A stretch of 64,000 bases of DNA from Pseudomonas sp. PD9R (GTDB taxonomy: Bacteria > Pseudomonadota > Gammaproteobacteria > Pseudomonadales > Pseudomonadaceae), in assembly GCF_019200975.1 (NCBI RefSeq), contig NZ_JAHTMR010000009.1, positions 166,909-230,908 on the forward strand, given 5' to 3'. Both the position numbers and the translations under genes were made by a program. Below the pieces are notes generated by a model. It saw only the letters and a list, made by a program, of their open reading frames with translations. It ran no database searches and had not been told where the DNA came from. Below, one piece after another: positions 35,235 to 43,494 of the stretch (position 1 is its first letter; every line of letters begins with the position of its first letter).

Positions 35235-36266
35235 CTATGTGCTTTCGCGCACCATCAATTCAAACCCCATGTCCTGCACCGGTTTGGCCACGGTGTTGCC
35301 GGCCATCAGCGTCAACATCTGCTCCGCCGCGCGACGGCCGATCGCCTCACGCGGGGTGTTGATGCTGCTCAGGCGCGGGACCATGTGGGCCGAGGCTGGC
35401 AGGTCGTTGAAGCCGAGAATCGACACCTGCTCCGGGATCTTGATCCCGCAGCGCATGGCTTCGAGCAATGCGCCCTGAGCCAGGTCGTCGTTACCGAAGA
35501 AGATCGCATCGACATCGGGATGACTGGCGAGCAGTTGCAGGAACAGTTCGCCACCGAGGCCCACGGAGGAGGCGCGTGGGGTCAGCACTTCCAGATCCGG
35601 GTCATACAAACTGGCCTTTTGCAGCGCCTTGCGGAAACCTTCGCCGCGCAACAACGTGCGCTGGTCGAGTTGCGCGCCGATATAGGCCAGTCGCTTGCGG
35701 CCACGGGACAGCAAATGTTCCGCGGCCGTTTCGCCAGCGGCCAGTTGCGAGAAACCGACGCAATTGAGCCCGGCGCCACTGTCCAGTTCCATCATGTACA
35801 CGCAGGGAATGTTGCTGGCCTCGATCATCCGCCGCGAACTTTCGGTGCGATCGAAACCGGTCAACAGCAAACCGCGCGGTTGATAAGCCATGTAGTTGCG
35901 TAGCAGGTTTTCTTCTTCGTCACGGGAATAGTGGAAGTTGCCAATCAGTACTTCGAAGCCCTTGGGGCGTAGAACCTGATGAATGGCTTCCAGGGTATCG
36001 ATGAACAAAAGGTTGGACAGTGACGGCACTAAAACCACCACCGAATGGCTCTGGGCCGAGGCCAATGCGCGGGCGGCAGGGTTGACCACGTAGTTGAGGT
36101 CAAGCGCGGCTTTCTGGACTTTTTCCACCAGTTCAGCGGCCACTGTGCTGACGCCACGCAAGGCGCGGGACGCGGTGATCGGGCTGACGCCGGCCAGACG
36201 GGCAACTTCGTTCAGGGTAGGGCGGCCAGTAGTGCGAGTATTTTTATCGTTCTTGGTCGGGTTCAT
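35235..36266 (-). CDS. gntR: LacI-family gluconate repressor GntR (GnuR)
   Basis: 343 residues. The N-terminal LacI helix-turn-helix is TLNEVARLAGVSPITASRAL (about 17-36) followed by the hinge-helix region NPAARALASAQS, then a periplasmic-binding-like effector domain (VVVLVPSLSNLLFIDTLEAI onward). It should repress gntK and gntP and be released by gluconate or 6-phosphogluconate. It is divergent from gntK-gntP, and a matching operator lies 29 bp upstream of its own start, so autorepression is expected. ATG 36266 was preferred over an in-frame TTG at 36284. Confidence 0.93.
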   Translation of the reverse strand: MNPTKNDKNTRTTGRPTLNEVARLAGVSPITASRALRGVSTVAAELVEKVQKAALDLNYVVNPAARALASAQSHSVVVLVPSLSNLLFIDTLEAIHQVLRPKGFEVLIGNFHYSRDEEENLLRNYMAYQPRGLLLTGFDRTESSRRMIEASNIPCVYMMELDSGAGLNCVGFSQLAAGETAAEHLLSRGRKRLAYIGAQLDQRTLLRGEGFRKALQKASLYDPDLEVLTPRASSVGLGGELFLQLLASHPDVDAIFFGNDDLAQGALLEAMRCGIKIPEQVSILGFNDLPASAHMVPRLSSINTPREAIGRRAAEQMLTLMAGNTVAKPVQDMGFELMVREST

Positions 36267-36294
36267 CGACGGCTTGCCAAACAAAATTCAAGGC

Positions 36295-36308
36295 ACTAAG
36301 GTAGCGCT
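36295..36308. promoter_or_regulatory. GntR operator 1 (gntR side)
   Basis: ACTAAGGTAGCGCT fits the pseudomonad GntR consensus AC-N-AAG-N-TAGCGCT at every fixed base and is followed by GTCT. It lies 29 bp before the gntR start. Confidence 0.8.
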
Positions 36309-36333
36309 GTCTCGATGCAGCTGCAAATGCGTG

Positions 36334-36362
36334 AGCGAGGGTTTGCCTGATCCTCGCTTTTT
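36334..36362 (+). terminator. Terminator-like hairpin inside the gntR-gntK gap
   Basis: AGCGAGG and CCTCGCT pair across an 11-bp loop and are followed by TTTTT on the plus strand. No plus-strand gene ends here, so it may be a remnant or an attenuator-like block on antisense transcription. Confidence 0.4.
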
Positions 36363-36432
36363 GGCATTGGGAACGAACATGCTGCAACCCACAAAAATGA
36401 CAAGAAGGCGTCGGCAACTCTACTTTTGGTTG

Positions 36433-36591
36433 AGTGTCCTGTCTTACAAATACTGTTCCATTTTGACGGCGTCTGTTGCTGTCATGCTGCGTTACCGCTC
36501 CTCGCCATAGCCAGCTATGACTCGTCGCGGTGCCTTGCCTGACAACAACAGCCACTCGTCAAAAGGGAACGTATTTGTAAGACAGGACACT
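36433..36591. mobile_element. 159-bp palindromic MITE-like element
   Basis: Outer arms AGTGTCCTGTCTTACAAATA (36433-36452) and TATTTGTAAGACAGGACACT (36572-36591) are exact inverse copies, and pairing continues inward through TTTTGACG/CGTCAAAA and GTTGCTGTC/GACAACAAC to a central CATAGCCAGCTATG at 36506-36519. The whole element is thus one imperfect palindrome centred at about 36512. It codes for nothing, which fits a non-autonomous transposable element. No clear target duplication was found. It lies between the two gntR/gntK operators. Confidence 0.75.
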
Positions 36592-36604
36592 AATGTCCTA
36601 ACTG

Positions 36605-36618
36605 GCAAAGGTAGCGCT
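36605..36618. promoter_or_regulatory. GntR operator 2 (gntK side)
   Basis: GCAAAGGTAGCGCT differs from the consensus only at the first base and ends 21 bp before the gntK ATG. The following GTCT is shared with operators 1 and 3. Confidence 0.75.
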
Positions 36619-36639
36619 GTCTGCGCGCTGAGGTGTTAC

Positions 36640-37173
36640 ATGAATCATCCCATCACCGCCCTGGTCATCATGGGCGTTGCCGGTTGCGGCAAGACTTGCG
36701 TCAGCGAAGCTTTGTGCGAGCTCAGCGGCGCCACTGCCATTGAAGGCGACACTTTCCACCCTGCCGCCAATATCGAAAAGATGAGCGCGGGTATCCCCCT
36801 GAATGACGAGGACCGTGCCGGGTGGCTCGACACCCTGTGCGATGAGTTGCGCCGCATCGATGCAAGTGGCCAGCGCCCGGTGCTGACCTGCTCGGCCCTC
36901 AAACACATCTACCGCGAACGTCTGCGCAGCGCGTTGCCGGGTTTGGGTTTCGTGTTCCTGGAACTGACTCCGGAAGTCGCCGCTGACCGAGTTTCCCATC
37001 GTCCGGGCCACTTCATGCCGTCGACGTTGATCGAAAGCCAGTTCGCGACCCTTGAATCTCCGGTTGGCGAACCCTTGACCCTGGCCCTCGATGCATCGAG
37101 CCACAGCGTCGATGAACTGGCCGTTCAGGCACACCACTGGTGGCTTGCGCATGGCTTGAAACGCGCCGGTTGA
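36640..37173 (+). CDS. gntK: Gluconokinase
   Basis: Phosphorylates gluconate to 6-phosphogluconate, feeding the Entner-Doudoroff aldolase branch. 177 residues with the P-loop VIMGVAGCGKTCVSEALC (about 9-26), EGDTFHPAANIEKMSAGIPL (about 35-54) binding gluconate, DEDRAGWLDTL and TCSALKHIYRERLR. ATG 36640 has GAGGTG just upstream; the longer open frame through the MITE is not coding. Operators lie before it and before gntP. Confidence 0.95.
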   Translation: MNHPITALVIMGVAGCGKTCVSEALCELSGATAIEGDTFHPAANIEKMSAGIPLNDEDRAGWLDTLCDELRRIDASGQRPVLTCSALKHIYRERLRSALPGLGFVFLELTPEVAADRVSHRPGHFMPSTLIESQFATLESPVGEPLTLALDASSHSVDELAVQAHHWWLAHGLKRAG

Positions 37174-37181
37174 TTTTGCTT

Positions 37182-37195
37182 GCAGAGATAGCGCT
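37182..37195. promoter_or_regulatory. GntR operator 3 (gntK-gntP gap)
   Basis: GCAGAGATAGCGCT keeps the TAGCGCT core with two mismatches in the left half and continues GTCC. It lies 8 bp after the gntK stop and 59 bp before the gntP start. Confidence 0.6.
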
Positions 37196-37224
37196 GTCCT
37201 TATGGCTTTCGAATTACCCGCTTT

Positions 37225-37238
37225 AATAACAACAACAA
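37225..37238 (+). promoter_or_regulatory. Candidate Crc/Hfq-binding CA motif in the gntP leader
   Basis: AATAACAACAACAA contains overlapping AAnAAnAA repeats immediately before the AGGAGA ribosome binding site of gntP. This is the strongest such motif in the window. Confidence 0.65.
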
Positions 37239-37254
37239 CCAGGAGACACCCCTA

Positions 37255-38607
37255 ATGTTTGGCATGTCCCACGAGACGTTCCTGCTGCTCGATGCAGTGG
37301 TCACGGTAATCGGGCTTATTGTCCTGATCACCAAGTTCAAGTTTCACCCTTTCATTGCCCTGATCATTGCCGCCGCCTTTCTTGGCCTGACGTCCGGTAT
37401 GCCGATCGGCACCGTGATCAAGGCGTTCCAGGACGGCTTCGGTGGCGTGCTCGGTTTCGTCGGCATCATCCTGGCGCTGGGCACCATGCTTGGCAAAATG
37501 ATGGCCGAGTCGGGTGGGGCTGACCAGATCGCCCAGACGCTGATCCGCGCCTTCGGCAAGGACAAGGTGCAGTGGGCAATGATGTTCGCCGCGTTCCTGG
37601 TTGGCATCCCGCTGTTCTTCGAAATCGGCTTTGTGCTGCTGATCCCGCTGGTGTTCATCGTCGCCCGTCGCACCGGTGTGTCGATCATCAAGATCGGTAT
37701 CCCGCTGCTGGCCGGTCTGTCCGCCGTGCACGGTCTGGTGCCACCGCACCCTGGCCCGCTGCTGGCGATTGGCGTATTCGGTGCCGACATCGGTAAAACC
37801 ATCCTGTACGGCCTGATCGTTGCGCTGCCGACGGCCATCATCGCAGGCCCGATCTACGGCACCTTCATTTCCAAGTACATCCCTGGCACGCCTAATCAGG
37901 AACTGGTGGATCAACTGGCCCGCGAGCCGGAATCAGCCGACCTGCCAAGCTTCAGCATCACCCTGGTCACCGTGCTGTTGCCGGTGTTCCTGATGTTGCT
38001 CAAGACCTTCGCTGATGTGGTGCTGCCGGACGGCAACTTCTTCCGCACCTTCATGGACTTGACAGGTCACCCGATCTCGGCGCTGCTGCTGGCGTTGCTG
38101 CTGTCGCTGTATACCTTCGGTCACCGCCAGGGCATCGATTCCAAGCGCATTCTGAAGTTGCTGGATGCCAGCCTTGCGCCGACCGCGGCGATCATTCTGA
38201 TCATCGGTGCCGGTGGTGGCTTCAAGCAGATGCTGGTGACCAGCGGCGTGGGAGACGTGATCGGCCACATGGCAGTGAACGCGCAGATCTCGCCGATCCT
38301 GCTGGCCTGGCTGGTGGCGGCTGTGATTCGTATCGCCACCGGTTCCGCGACCGTGGCGACCATCACTGGCGCAGGCATCGTAGTGCCGGTGGTCGGGATG
38401 ATTCCGGGCGTGAACCGCGAGCTGCTGGTATTGGCCACCGGTGCTGGTTCGCTGATCCTGTCCCACGTGAACGACGCCGGTTTCTGGCTGGTGAAGCAGT
38501 ACTTCAACATGACCGTGGCGGAAACCTTCAAGACCTGGACCGCGATGGAAACCATCCTGTCGGTAGTAGGTTTGGGCTTCATCCTGCTGTTGTCGATGTT
38601 CGTGTAA
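37255..38607 (+). CDS. gntP: Gluconate:H+ symporter (GntP family)
   Basis: 450-residue inner-membrane permease with 12-14 hydrophobic segments. Family motifs include GTMLGKMMAESGGADQIAQT (about 79-98), GIPLFFEIGFVLLIPLVF (about 117-134) and VHGLVPPHPGPLLA (about 160), plus RIATGSATVATITGAG late (about 361) and HVNDAGFWLVKQYF (about 403). AGGAGA lies 9 bp before the ATG. Forms an operon with gntK under GntR; a terminator follows. Confidence 0.96.
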   Translation: MFGMSHETFLLLDAVVTVIGLIVLITKFKFHPFIALIIAAAFLGLTSGMPIGTVIKAFQDGFGGVLGFVGIILALGTMLGKMMAESGGADQIAQTLIRAFGKDKVQWAMMFAAFLVGIPLFFEIGFVLLIPLVFIVARRTGVSIIKIGIPLLAGLSAVHGLVPPHPGPLLAIGVFGADIGKTILYGLIVALPTAIIAGPIYGTFISKYIPGTPNQELVDQLAREPESADLPSFSITLVTVLLPVFLMLLKTFADVVLPDGNFFRTFMDLTGHPISALLLALLLSLYTFGHRQGIDSKRILKLLDASLAPTAAIILIIGAGGGFKQMLVTSGVGDVIGHMAVNAQISPILLAWLVAAVIRIATGSATVATITGAGIVVPVVGMIPGVNRELLVLATGAGSLILSHVNDAGFWLVKQYFNMTVAETFKTWTAMETILSVVGLGFILLLSMFV

Positions 38608-38623
38608 CCGTTTCGCAAGACAC

Positions 38624-38651
38624 AAAAAAACCGCAGCGATGCGGTTTTTTT
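38624..38651 (+). terminator. Rho-independent terminator of gntP
   Basis: AAAAAAACCGCA and TGCGGTTTTTTT pair across GCGA; the stem works in both directions. Confidence 0.93.
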
Positions 38652-38667
38652 GTGGGCGAAATTCCCA

Positions 38668-38762
38668 TGTAGGAGCTGTCGAGTAAAACGAGGCTGCGAT
38701 CTTTTGATCTTGTTTTTACAAAGCAAAATCAAAAGATCGCAGCCTGCGGCAGCGCCTACAGG
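38668..38762. repeat. REPIN between gntP and alaC
   Basis: Left head GTAGGAGCTGTCGAGTAAAA is of the CGAG-tail subtype while the right arm is GCAGCCTGCGGCAGCGCCTA, so the two halves come from different subtypes; the AAAAGATC/GATCTTTT pairing remains. Confidence 0.85.
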
Positions 38763-38766
38763 TTAT

Positions 38767-39975
38767 TTATTTGCTGACGATCCCGTCCGCCCGAAACATT
38801 CCGCGAATCCCGCGTACGGCCTGACGAATCCGGTCCTGGTTTTCGATCAGCGCGAAGCGCACGTGATCATCCCCATACTCACCAAACCCCACACCCGGCG
38901 AGACGCAGACTTTGGCCTCGGCCAGCAGCTTTTTGGCGAACTCCAGCGAGCCCAGGTGCGAATAAGCCTCGGGGATCTTGGCCCAGACGTACATCGACGC
39001 TTTCGGGTTTTCCACCATCCAGCCCAGTTCATGCAGGCCCTTGACCAGCACATTACGGCGCTGCCGATACTGCTCGGCGATGTCGCGCACGCATTGCTGA
39101 TCGCCTTCGAGTGCGGCAATCGCCGCCACTTGCAACGGGGTAAAGGTGCCGTAGTCGTGATAGCTCTTGATCCGCGCCAGGGCGTTGACCAGTTCCGGGT
39201 TGCCGACCATGAAGCCGATGCGCCAACCGGCCATGTTGTAGCTCTTGGACAGGGTGAAAAACTCCACCGCAATGTCCTTGGCGCCGGGCACCTGCATGAT
39301 CGACGGGGCTTTCCAGCCGTCGTAGACGATGTCGGCGTAAGCCAGGTCATGCACCACCAGCACGTCGTACTGCTTGGCGAGGGCGATCACCCGTTCGAAG
39401 AAGTCCAGTTCCACGCACTGCGCGGTCGGGTTGGACGGGAAGCCGAGGATCATCATTTTCGGCTTCGGGATCGAACCGCGAATCGCCCGTTCCAGTTCGG
39501 CGAAGAAGTCCACGCCCGGCACCAATGGCACCGAACGCACCTGAGCGCCGGCAATCACCGCACCGTAGATGTGAATCGGGTAGCTCGGGTTCGGCACCAG
39601 GACGGTGTCGCCCTGGTCGAGAGTTGCCAGCATCAAATGCGCCAGGCCTTCCTTGGAACCAATGGTGACAATGGCTTCGGTTTCCGGGTCGATGTCGACC
39701 TCGTAGCGCTCCTTGTACCAGTTGGAAATCGCCCGGCGCAAACGCGGAATACCCTTGGACGTCGAGTAGCCGTGCGTGTCTTCGCGCTGAGCGACCTGGA
39801 CCAGTTTTTCGACAATGTGCGGCGGCGTGGCGCCGTCGGGGTTGCCCATGCTCAAGTCGATGATGTCTTCGCCACGACGTCGGGCGGCCATCTTCAGCTC
39901 GGCGGTGATGTTGAAAACGTAAGGGGGGAGTCGATCTATGCGCGCAAAGCGGCGCGGCGAACCTTGTTCGGCCAT
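38767..39975 (-). CDS. alaC: Alanine transaminase AlaC (class I/II aminotransferase)
   Basis: Transfers amino groups between glutamate and pyruvate. 402 residues of aminotransferase fold type I. The N-terminus RIDRLPPYVFNITAELKMAA is characteristic of AlaC/YfdZ. The PLP lysine is Lys244 in TLSKSYNMAGWRIGF, with the PLP-contacting tyrosine/aspartate region VVHDLAYADIVYDG about 35 residues earlier. The gene is monocistronic, divergent from a LysE exporter. Confidence 0.93.
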   Translation of the reverse strand: MAEQGSPRRFARIDRLPPYVFNITAELKMAARRRGEDIIDLSMGNPDGATPPHIVEKLVQVAQREDTHGYSTSKGIPRLRRAISNWYKERYEVDIDPETEAIVTIGSKEGLAHLMLATLDQGDTVLVPNPSYPIHIYGAVIAGAQVRSVPLVPGVDFFAELERAIRGSIPKPKMMILGFPSNPTAQCVELDFFERVIALAKQYDVLVVHDLAYADIVYDGWKAPSIMQVPGAKDIAVEFFTLSKSYNMAGWRIGFMVGNPELVNALARIKSYHDYGTFTPLQVAAIAALEGDQQCVRDIAEQYRQRRNVLVKGLHELGWMVENPKASMYVWAKIPEAYSHLGSLEFAKKLLAEAKVCVSPGVGFGEYGDDHVRFALIENQDRIRQAVRGIRGMFRADGIVSK

Positions 39976-40114
39976 TGTTGCCTCGGATAACGTAAGCGCC
40001 CGGAACCGTCCGAGCGACGCTGGTCACTGCGGTGACCTGTGGCGGAATGTACGGTCAGCTGTGGCAGACTGTCCAGCCTCTCTGTAAACAAATTTTTCCG
40101 AAGGAAAGGGTTAG

Positions 40115-40777
40115 ATGGAATTTACCAGTGGCTTCTTGTTGAGCCTTTCGCTATGCCTGGACATTGGCGTGGCCAACATTGCGATGATCACGCTGGCCAT
40201 GCAGCGCGGCTATTTTCAAGGCTTTGCATTGGGCCTGGGGACTTGTGTCGGCGACCTGATTTACGCGGTGCTGGCGCTGGCCGGCATGACCGTTTTGCTG
40301 CAATACGAAACCGTGCGTTGGGTGCTGTGGATCGGCGGTTCGGCGCTGCTGATCTACTTCGCGGCAAAGATGATCTATTCGGCGATTCACCATGAGGCGC
40401 TGCTGGCCGAGACTGCCGAGGTGGGGCACAACTCGCATCGCAAGGAGTTCTTCCGTGGGATATTCCTCGCCATGTCGTCGCCCAGCGCGATTCTCTGGTT
40501 CGCTGCCGTGGGCGGCACGCTGATCGCTCGTTCCGGGGGCGGTGGCCCGCTCAGTTCGGCGTTGTTCCTCGGCGGATTTCTCTGCGCCGGGTTGCTGTGG
40601 TCTGCGGGTCTGTGTTTTGCCGCGAGCCACGGTGGCAAGTTGCTCGGCGACAAACTACTGCGTTACTCATACATGGCATCGGCGGCGATCTTCTGCTATT
40701 TCGCGGTGTACGTGATCCTATCGGGTTACAACGAGTTTGTCGGTGCGGGCGCTGTCGAACAGTTACATGCGCTGTAA
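40115..40777 (+). CDS. LysE-family amino acid exporter
   Basis: 220 residues with about six membrane segments. The LysE/RhtB pattern is visible: SGFLLSLSLCLDIGVANIAM near the start, GFALGLGTCVGDLIYAVLAL (about 37-56), LLIYFAAKMIYSA and FFRGIFLAMSSPSAILWFAA (about 108). AAGGAAAGGG precedes the ATG. Divergent from alaC, so alanine export would be a reasonable guess, but the substrate is not shown. Confidence 0.88.
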   Translation: MEFTSGFLLSLSLCLDIGVANIAMITLAMQRGYFQGFALGLGTCVGDLIYAVLALAGMTVLLQYETVRWVLWIGGSALLIYFAAKMIYSAIHHEALLAETAEVGHNSHRKEFFRGIFLAMSSPSAILWFAAVGGTLIARSGGGGPLSSALFLGGFLCAGLLWSAGLCFAASHGGKLLGDKLLRYSYMASAAIFCYFAVYVILSGYNEFVGAGAVEQLHAL

Positions 40778-40843
40778 GTGGGCGAAACGGGTTTGGCTTC
40801 TATACTCCCAGCCGAACCCATTTTTCCTTCCAGGAGTCGAGCC

Positions 40844-41329
40844 ATGGATGAGCAAAAAAGCGTCGAAGTGACTGAACCTCGCTTCGAACACGGACACTTC
40901 CTGCTGATCGCAGGGCTTGGCGGACGATTTACCCAGCAAACCACCCAAGACATCCCCGCACTTTGGGAAAAATTCATTCCCCACATCGGCAATGTTCCGG
41001 GCCAGAAAGGCGAAGTGACCTACGGCATCTGCTGCAATGCGGACGGCAAGGGCAGCTTCGAGTACATCGCCGGGGTGGAAATCAGCAAGCTGGATGACTT
41101 GCCCGAACAATATCGCTGGGTTGAAGTTCAGCCTCAGCAGTACGCCGTGTTCGAGCACAAAGGGTCACTGGATTCCCTGCCGCAGACCTTTCAGTACATT
41201 TGGAAAACCTGGCTGCCGCAGTCCGGTAAAGAGGCGGCCGACGCCCCGGAATTCGAACGCTACAGCGAAGACTTCAACCCCAAGCTCAATACCGGCAAGC
41301 TGGAAATCTGGCTGCCGATCAAGGGCTGA
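40844..41329 (+). CDS. GyrI-like/AraC effector-binding domain protein
   Basis: 161-residue stand-alone small-molecule binding domain of the GyrI/SHS2 fold. Supporting motifs are EPRFEHGHFLLIAGLGGRF, then WEKFIPHIGN, YGICCNADGKGSFEYIAGVE (about 65-84) and the C-terminal FERYSEDFNP...LEIWLPIKG with the conserved glutamate. No DNA-binding domain. Ligand unknown; related proteins inhibit gyrase or sense drugs. CAGGAG lies about 7 bp before the ATG. Confidence 0.88.
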   Translation: MDEQKSVEVTEPRFEHGHFLLIAGLGGRFTQQTTQDIPALWEKFIPHIGNVPGQKGEVTYGICCNADGKGSFEYIAGVEISKLDDLPEQYRWVEVQPQQYAVFEHKGSLDSLPQTFQYIWKTWLPQSGKEAADAPEFERYSEDFNPKLNTGKLEIWLPIKG

Positions 41330-41428
41330 TAACCTGTATCGAGAGACGGATCAGGCGATTCGTTTCTCGATGTCGCCTTGCTGCTGATTTATGATCCCCA
41401 GTCTTTCCATCGCTGATTCCGAGCTGCT

Positions 41429-41917
41429 ATGAACATCGTCATTCGCAACGTCACGCCTGCCGATCTGGACCGCTGTTTTGCCATCGAAACCGTCGCCTAC
41501 GAGGGCGATGAAGCAGCAACGCGCGAGAAAATCGCCACCCGCATCGCCACCTGGCCTGAGGGTTTTATCGTCGCTGAAGTGGACGGCGTGATCGCCGGTT
41601 TCATCAATTCCGGCGCGGCGTTCCAGGTGGAAATGTCCGACGAAGCGTTCAAGGAGTTGATCGGCCACGACCCGGCCGGACCGCACGTGGTGATCATGTC
41701 GGTGGTGGTGCATCCCGATTTTCAGGGGCTGGGCCTGGCGAAGCGCTTGATGGGGGAGTTCATCGAACGCATGCGCGACATGGGCAAGGCCAGCATCCAT
41801 CTGATGTGCAAGGAGCGGCATATTCCGCTTTACGCCGGGTTTGGTTTTGCCTATATCAAGCCATCGGCGTCCGACCATGGCGGGATGGCGTGGCATGAGA
41901 TGGTCCTCAATCTCTAA
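41429..41917 (+). CDS. GNAT-family N-acetyltransferase (arylalkylamine N-acetyltransferase-like)
   Basis: 162 residues. The acetyl-CoA site is VVVHPDFQGLGLAKRLMGEF (about 91-110), followed by HLMCKERHIPLYAGFGF (about 125-141). The N-terminal RNVTPADLDRCFAIETVAYE and EGFIVAEVDGVIAGFINSG fit the serotonin N-acetyltransferase-like group. Substrate unknown. A REPIN starts 10 bp after the stop. Confidence 0.88.
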   Translation: MNIVIRNVTPADLDRCFAIETVAYEGDEAATREKIATRIATWPEGFIVAEVDGVIAGFINSGAAFQVEMSDEAFKELIGHDPAGPHVVIMSVVVHPDFQGLGLAKRLMGEFIERMRDMGKASIHLMCKERHIPLYAGFGFAYIKPSASDHGGMAWHEMVLNL

Positions 41918-41926
41918 TACGCCCGA

Positions 41927-42016
41927 TGTAGGAGCTGTCGGGTGCAACGAGGCTGCGAGTTTTTGATCTTGAAAAAACAAAATCAAAAGATCGCAGCCTG
42001 CGGCAGTTCCTGCAGG
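41927..42016. repeat. REPIN between two convergent GNAT genes
   Basis: GTAGGAGCTGTCGGGTGCAA and inverted GCAGCCTGCGGCAGTTCCTG, a mixed-subtype pair like the one before alaC. Confidence 0.85.
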
Positions 42017-42029
42017 AGGTTGTGACGAT

Positions 42030-42515
42030 TCAGAAAATCAAACCCATCCGCCGTTCGTAACCGATCCGGCCCTTGTACGCTTCGCCACTGTCGACCCAGC
42101 CGAACTGGCTGTAGAGCGCGATGGCGGCTGCGTTATCCGCATCCACCGACAATTCCAGCCCTCTGATTTCCGGCCAGGCCAGGCGCGCTGCTTCGGGTAA
42201 CCCGTGCAGGCAAGCCTTGCCATAACCTTTGCCCTGAGCACGTTGATCAACCTGCAATGCATGTAAGGTGGCGCTGTGTTCGTCGGCCCAGGCCGGCAGC
42301 ACCGGCGGGCGTTTGAGCAGCAGGAAGGCGACCGGAACTGCATCGGCCAGCAAGGCGAACCCTTTGACGCCGGGGCCGGGTTTCGACAGCAGCGTATGCA
42401 ATGCACCGTGGATATCACCGGAAAACTTGATTTGTTCCGGGTGAACTTCAATCGCCTCGACCTGCTGGCGCTGCAGCGCATTCAGGCTTTCGTAAGGCAC
42501 GAGTCGGGCTGTCAC
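42030..42515 (-). CDS. GNAT-family N-acetyltransferase
   Basis: 161 residues with HALQVDQRAQGKGYGKACLH (about 88-107), where Q-x-x-G-x-G/A holds acetyl-CoA, and DADNAAAIALYSQFGWVDSG (about 124-143). GTG at 42515 was chosen because AAAGGAC sits about 8 bp upstream; an in-frame ATG at 42572 has no ribosome binding site and adds 19 residues of uneven composition. Substrate unknown. Confidence 0.82.
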   Translation of the reverse strand: MTARLVPYESLNALQRQQVEAIEVHPEQIKFSGDIHGALHTLLSKPGPGVKGFALLADAVPVAFLLLKRPPVLPAWADEHSATLHALQVDQRAQGKGYGKACLHGLPEAARLAWPEIRGLELSVDADNAAAIALYSQFGWVDSGEAYKGRIGYERRMGLIF

Positions 42516-42656
42516 TGGAGTGTCCTTTTTCCAACAGAAATGAGCCTCGGATTCTAGCGAGTTTGCATTCATGGGTTATTTTTATTTCGACTGTCGATTT
42601 GTTGTTTTGCCAGACGACTAAGGGTGTCTTCAAAACAAAAAACACGGAGAACCACC

Positions 42657-43082
42657 ATGAATGCACAGACCGAAATCCAGAACCTGATCGAGACCTATCG
42701 CCAGGCCGTCATGGCCAAGGACGTGGACAAAGTCATGACCCTGTACGCCGGTGACATCGTCTCCTTCGACGCGGTCAAGGCCCTGCAATTCAAAGGCAAA
42801 GAGGCCTATCGCGCGCATTGGGAGGATTGCATGAAGATGTGCCCGGGCCCGCATATCTTTGAGTTCCACGACATCCGGATCGAGTCGTCTCAAGAGATTG
42901 CCTTCGCCCACTGGCTGACCCATTGCGGAGGCACTAACGACAAGGGTGAAACCCAAGCCTGCTGGATGCGCGGTACCGCCTGCTATCGGCAGGAAGGGGG
43001 TGTGTGGCTGATCGTCCATGAACACTGGTCGGCGCCATTCGACATGGCCAGCGGCGCAGCCTTGTTCGATCTGAAGCCCTGA
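42657..43082 (+). CDS. SnoaL/NTF2-like protein (ketosteroid isomerase fold)
   Basis: 141 residues with the small alpha+beta cone layout: helices NLIETYRQAVMAKDVDKVMT, then LYAGDIVSFDAV, FKGKEAYRAHWEDC and strands FEFHDIRIESSQEIAFAHWL. It fits the DUF4440/SnoaL-like group and has no assigned activity. CGGAGA precedes the ATG. It lies directly upstream of the YciI-ECF42 pair, and NTF2-like genes are often found near such sigma factors, so it may be part of the same regulon. Confidence 0.82.
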   Translation: MNAQTEIQNLIETYRQAVMAKDVDKVMTLYAGDIVSFDAVKALQFKGKEAYRAHWEDCMKMCPGPHIFEFHDIRIESSQEIAFAHWLTHCGGTNDKGETQACWMRGTACYRQEGGVWLIVHEHWSAPFDMASGAALFDLKP

Positions 43083-43148
43083 TCGTCGGGAAGCCAAGCC
43101 AGAATGCCAATCTGCGACCATAGTTGTTCGGTCGATAAGGAGAGCGTG

Positions 43149-43493
43149 ATGAAGTACTTATGCCTGGTCTACAGCGATGAACAGTTGCTGCATTCGCTGC
43201 CGGAAAGCCCGAAAGACGAGGAGTGCATGGCCTATGCCGAGTCGATCCAGGGCGGTGGCCGGATGATCGCGGCCGAGGCGCTGGAATCGGTGCAGACCGC
43301 CACCACCGTGCGCATGCGCAACGGCAAAGTGTCGATCACTGATGGCCCGTTCGCCGAAACCAAGGAGCAATTGGCCGGTTTCTACCTGATTGATGCCAAG
43401 GACCTCAATGAAGCTCTACAGGTCGCCGGAAACATTCCGGCGGCCCGGGTTGGCAGTGTCGAAGTGCGCCCTGTTCGCCAGTTGAATCCCTGA
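43149..43493 (+). CDS. YciI/DGPF-domain protein (ECF42 partner)
   Basis: 114 residues. The family signature DGPFAETKEQLAGFYLID is near residues 64-81, and the N-terminus MKYLCLVYSDE is typical. Such DGPF proteins are consistently encoded next to ECF42 sigma factors; a direct link to sigma activity has been hard to show. AAGGAG lies 5 bp before the ATG. The sigma gene starts 1 bp after its stop. Confidence 0.93.
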   Translation: MKYLCLVYSDEQLLHSLPESPKDEECMAYAESIQGGGRMIAAEALESVQTATTVRMRNGKVSITDGPFAETKEQLAGFYLIDAKDLNEALQVAGNIPAARVGSVEVRPVRQLNP

Positions 43494-43494
43494 G

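Noticed and set aside
36517..36639. Upstream extension of gntK through the MITE
   Set aside because: The extra 41 codons come from the inverted repeat and operator; a good ribosome binding site precedes 36640.
38650..39990. 446-codon plus-strand ORF across alaC
   Set aside because: Shadow of the aminotransferase gene; it starts in a REPIN and is His/Arg/Gly-rich without domain pattern.
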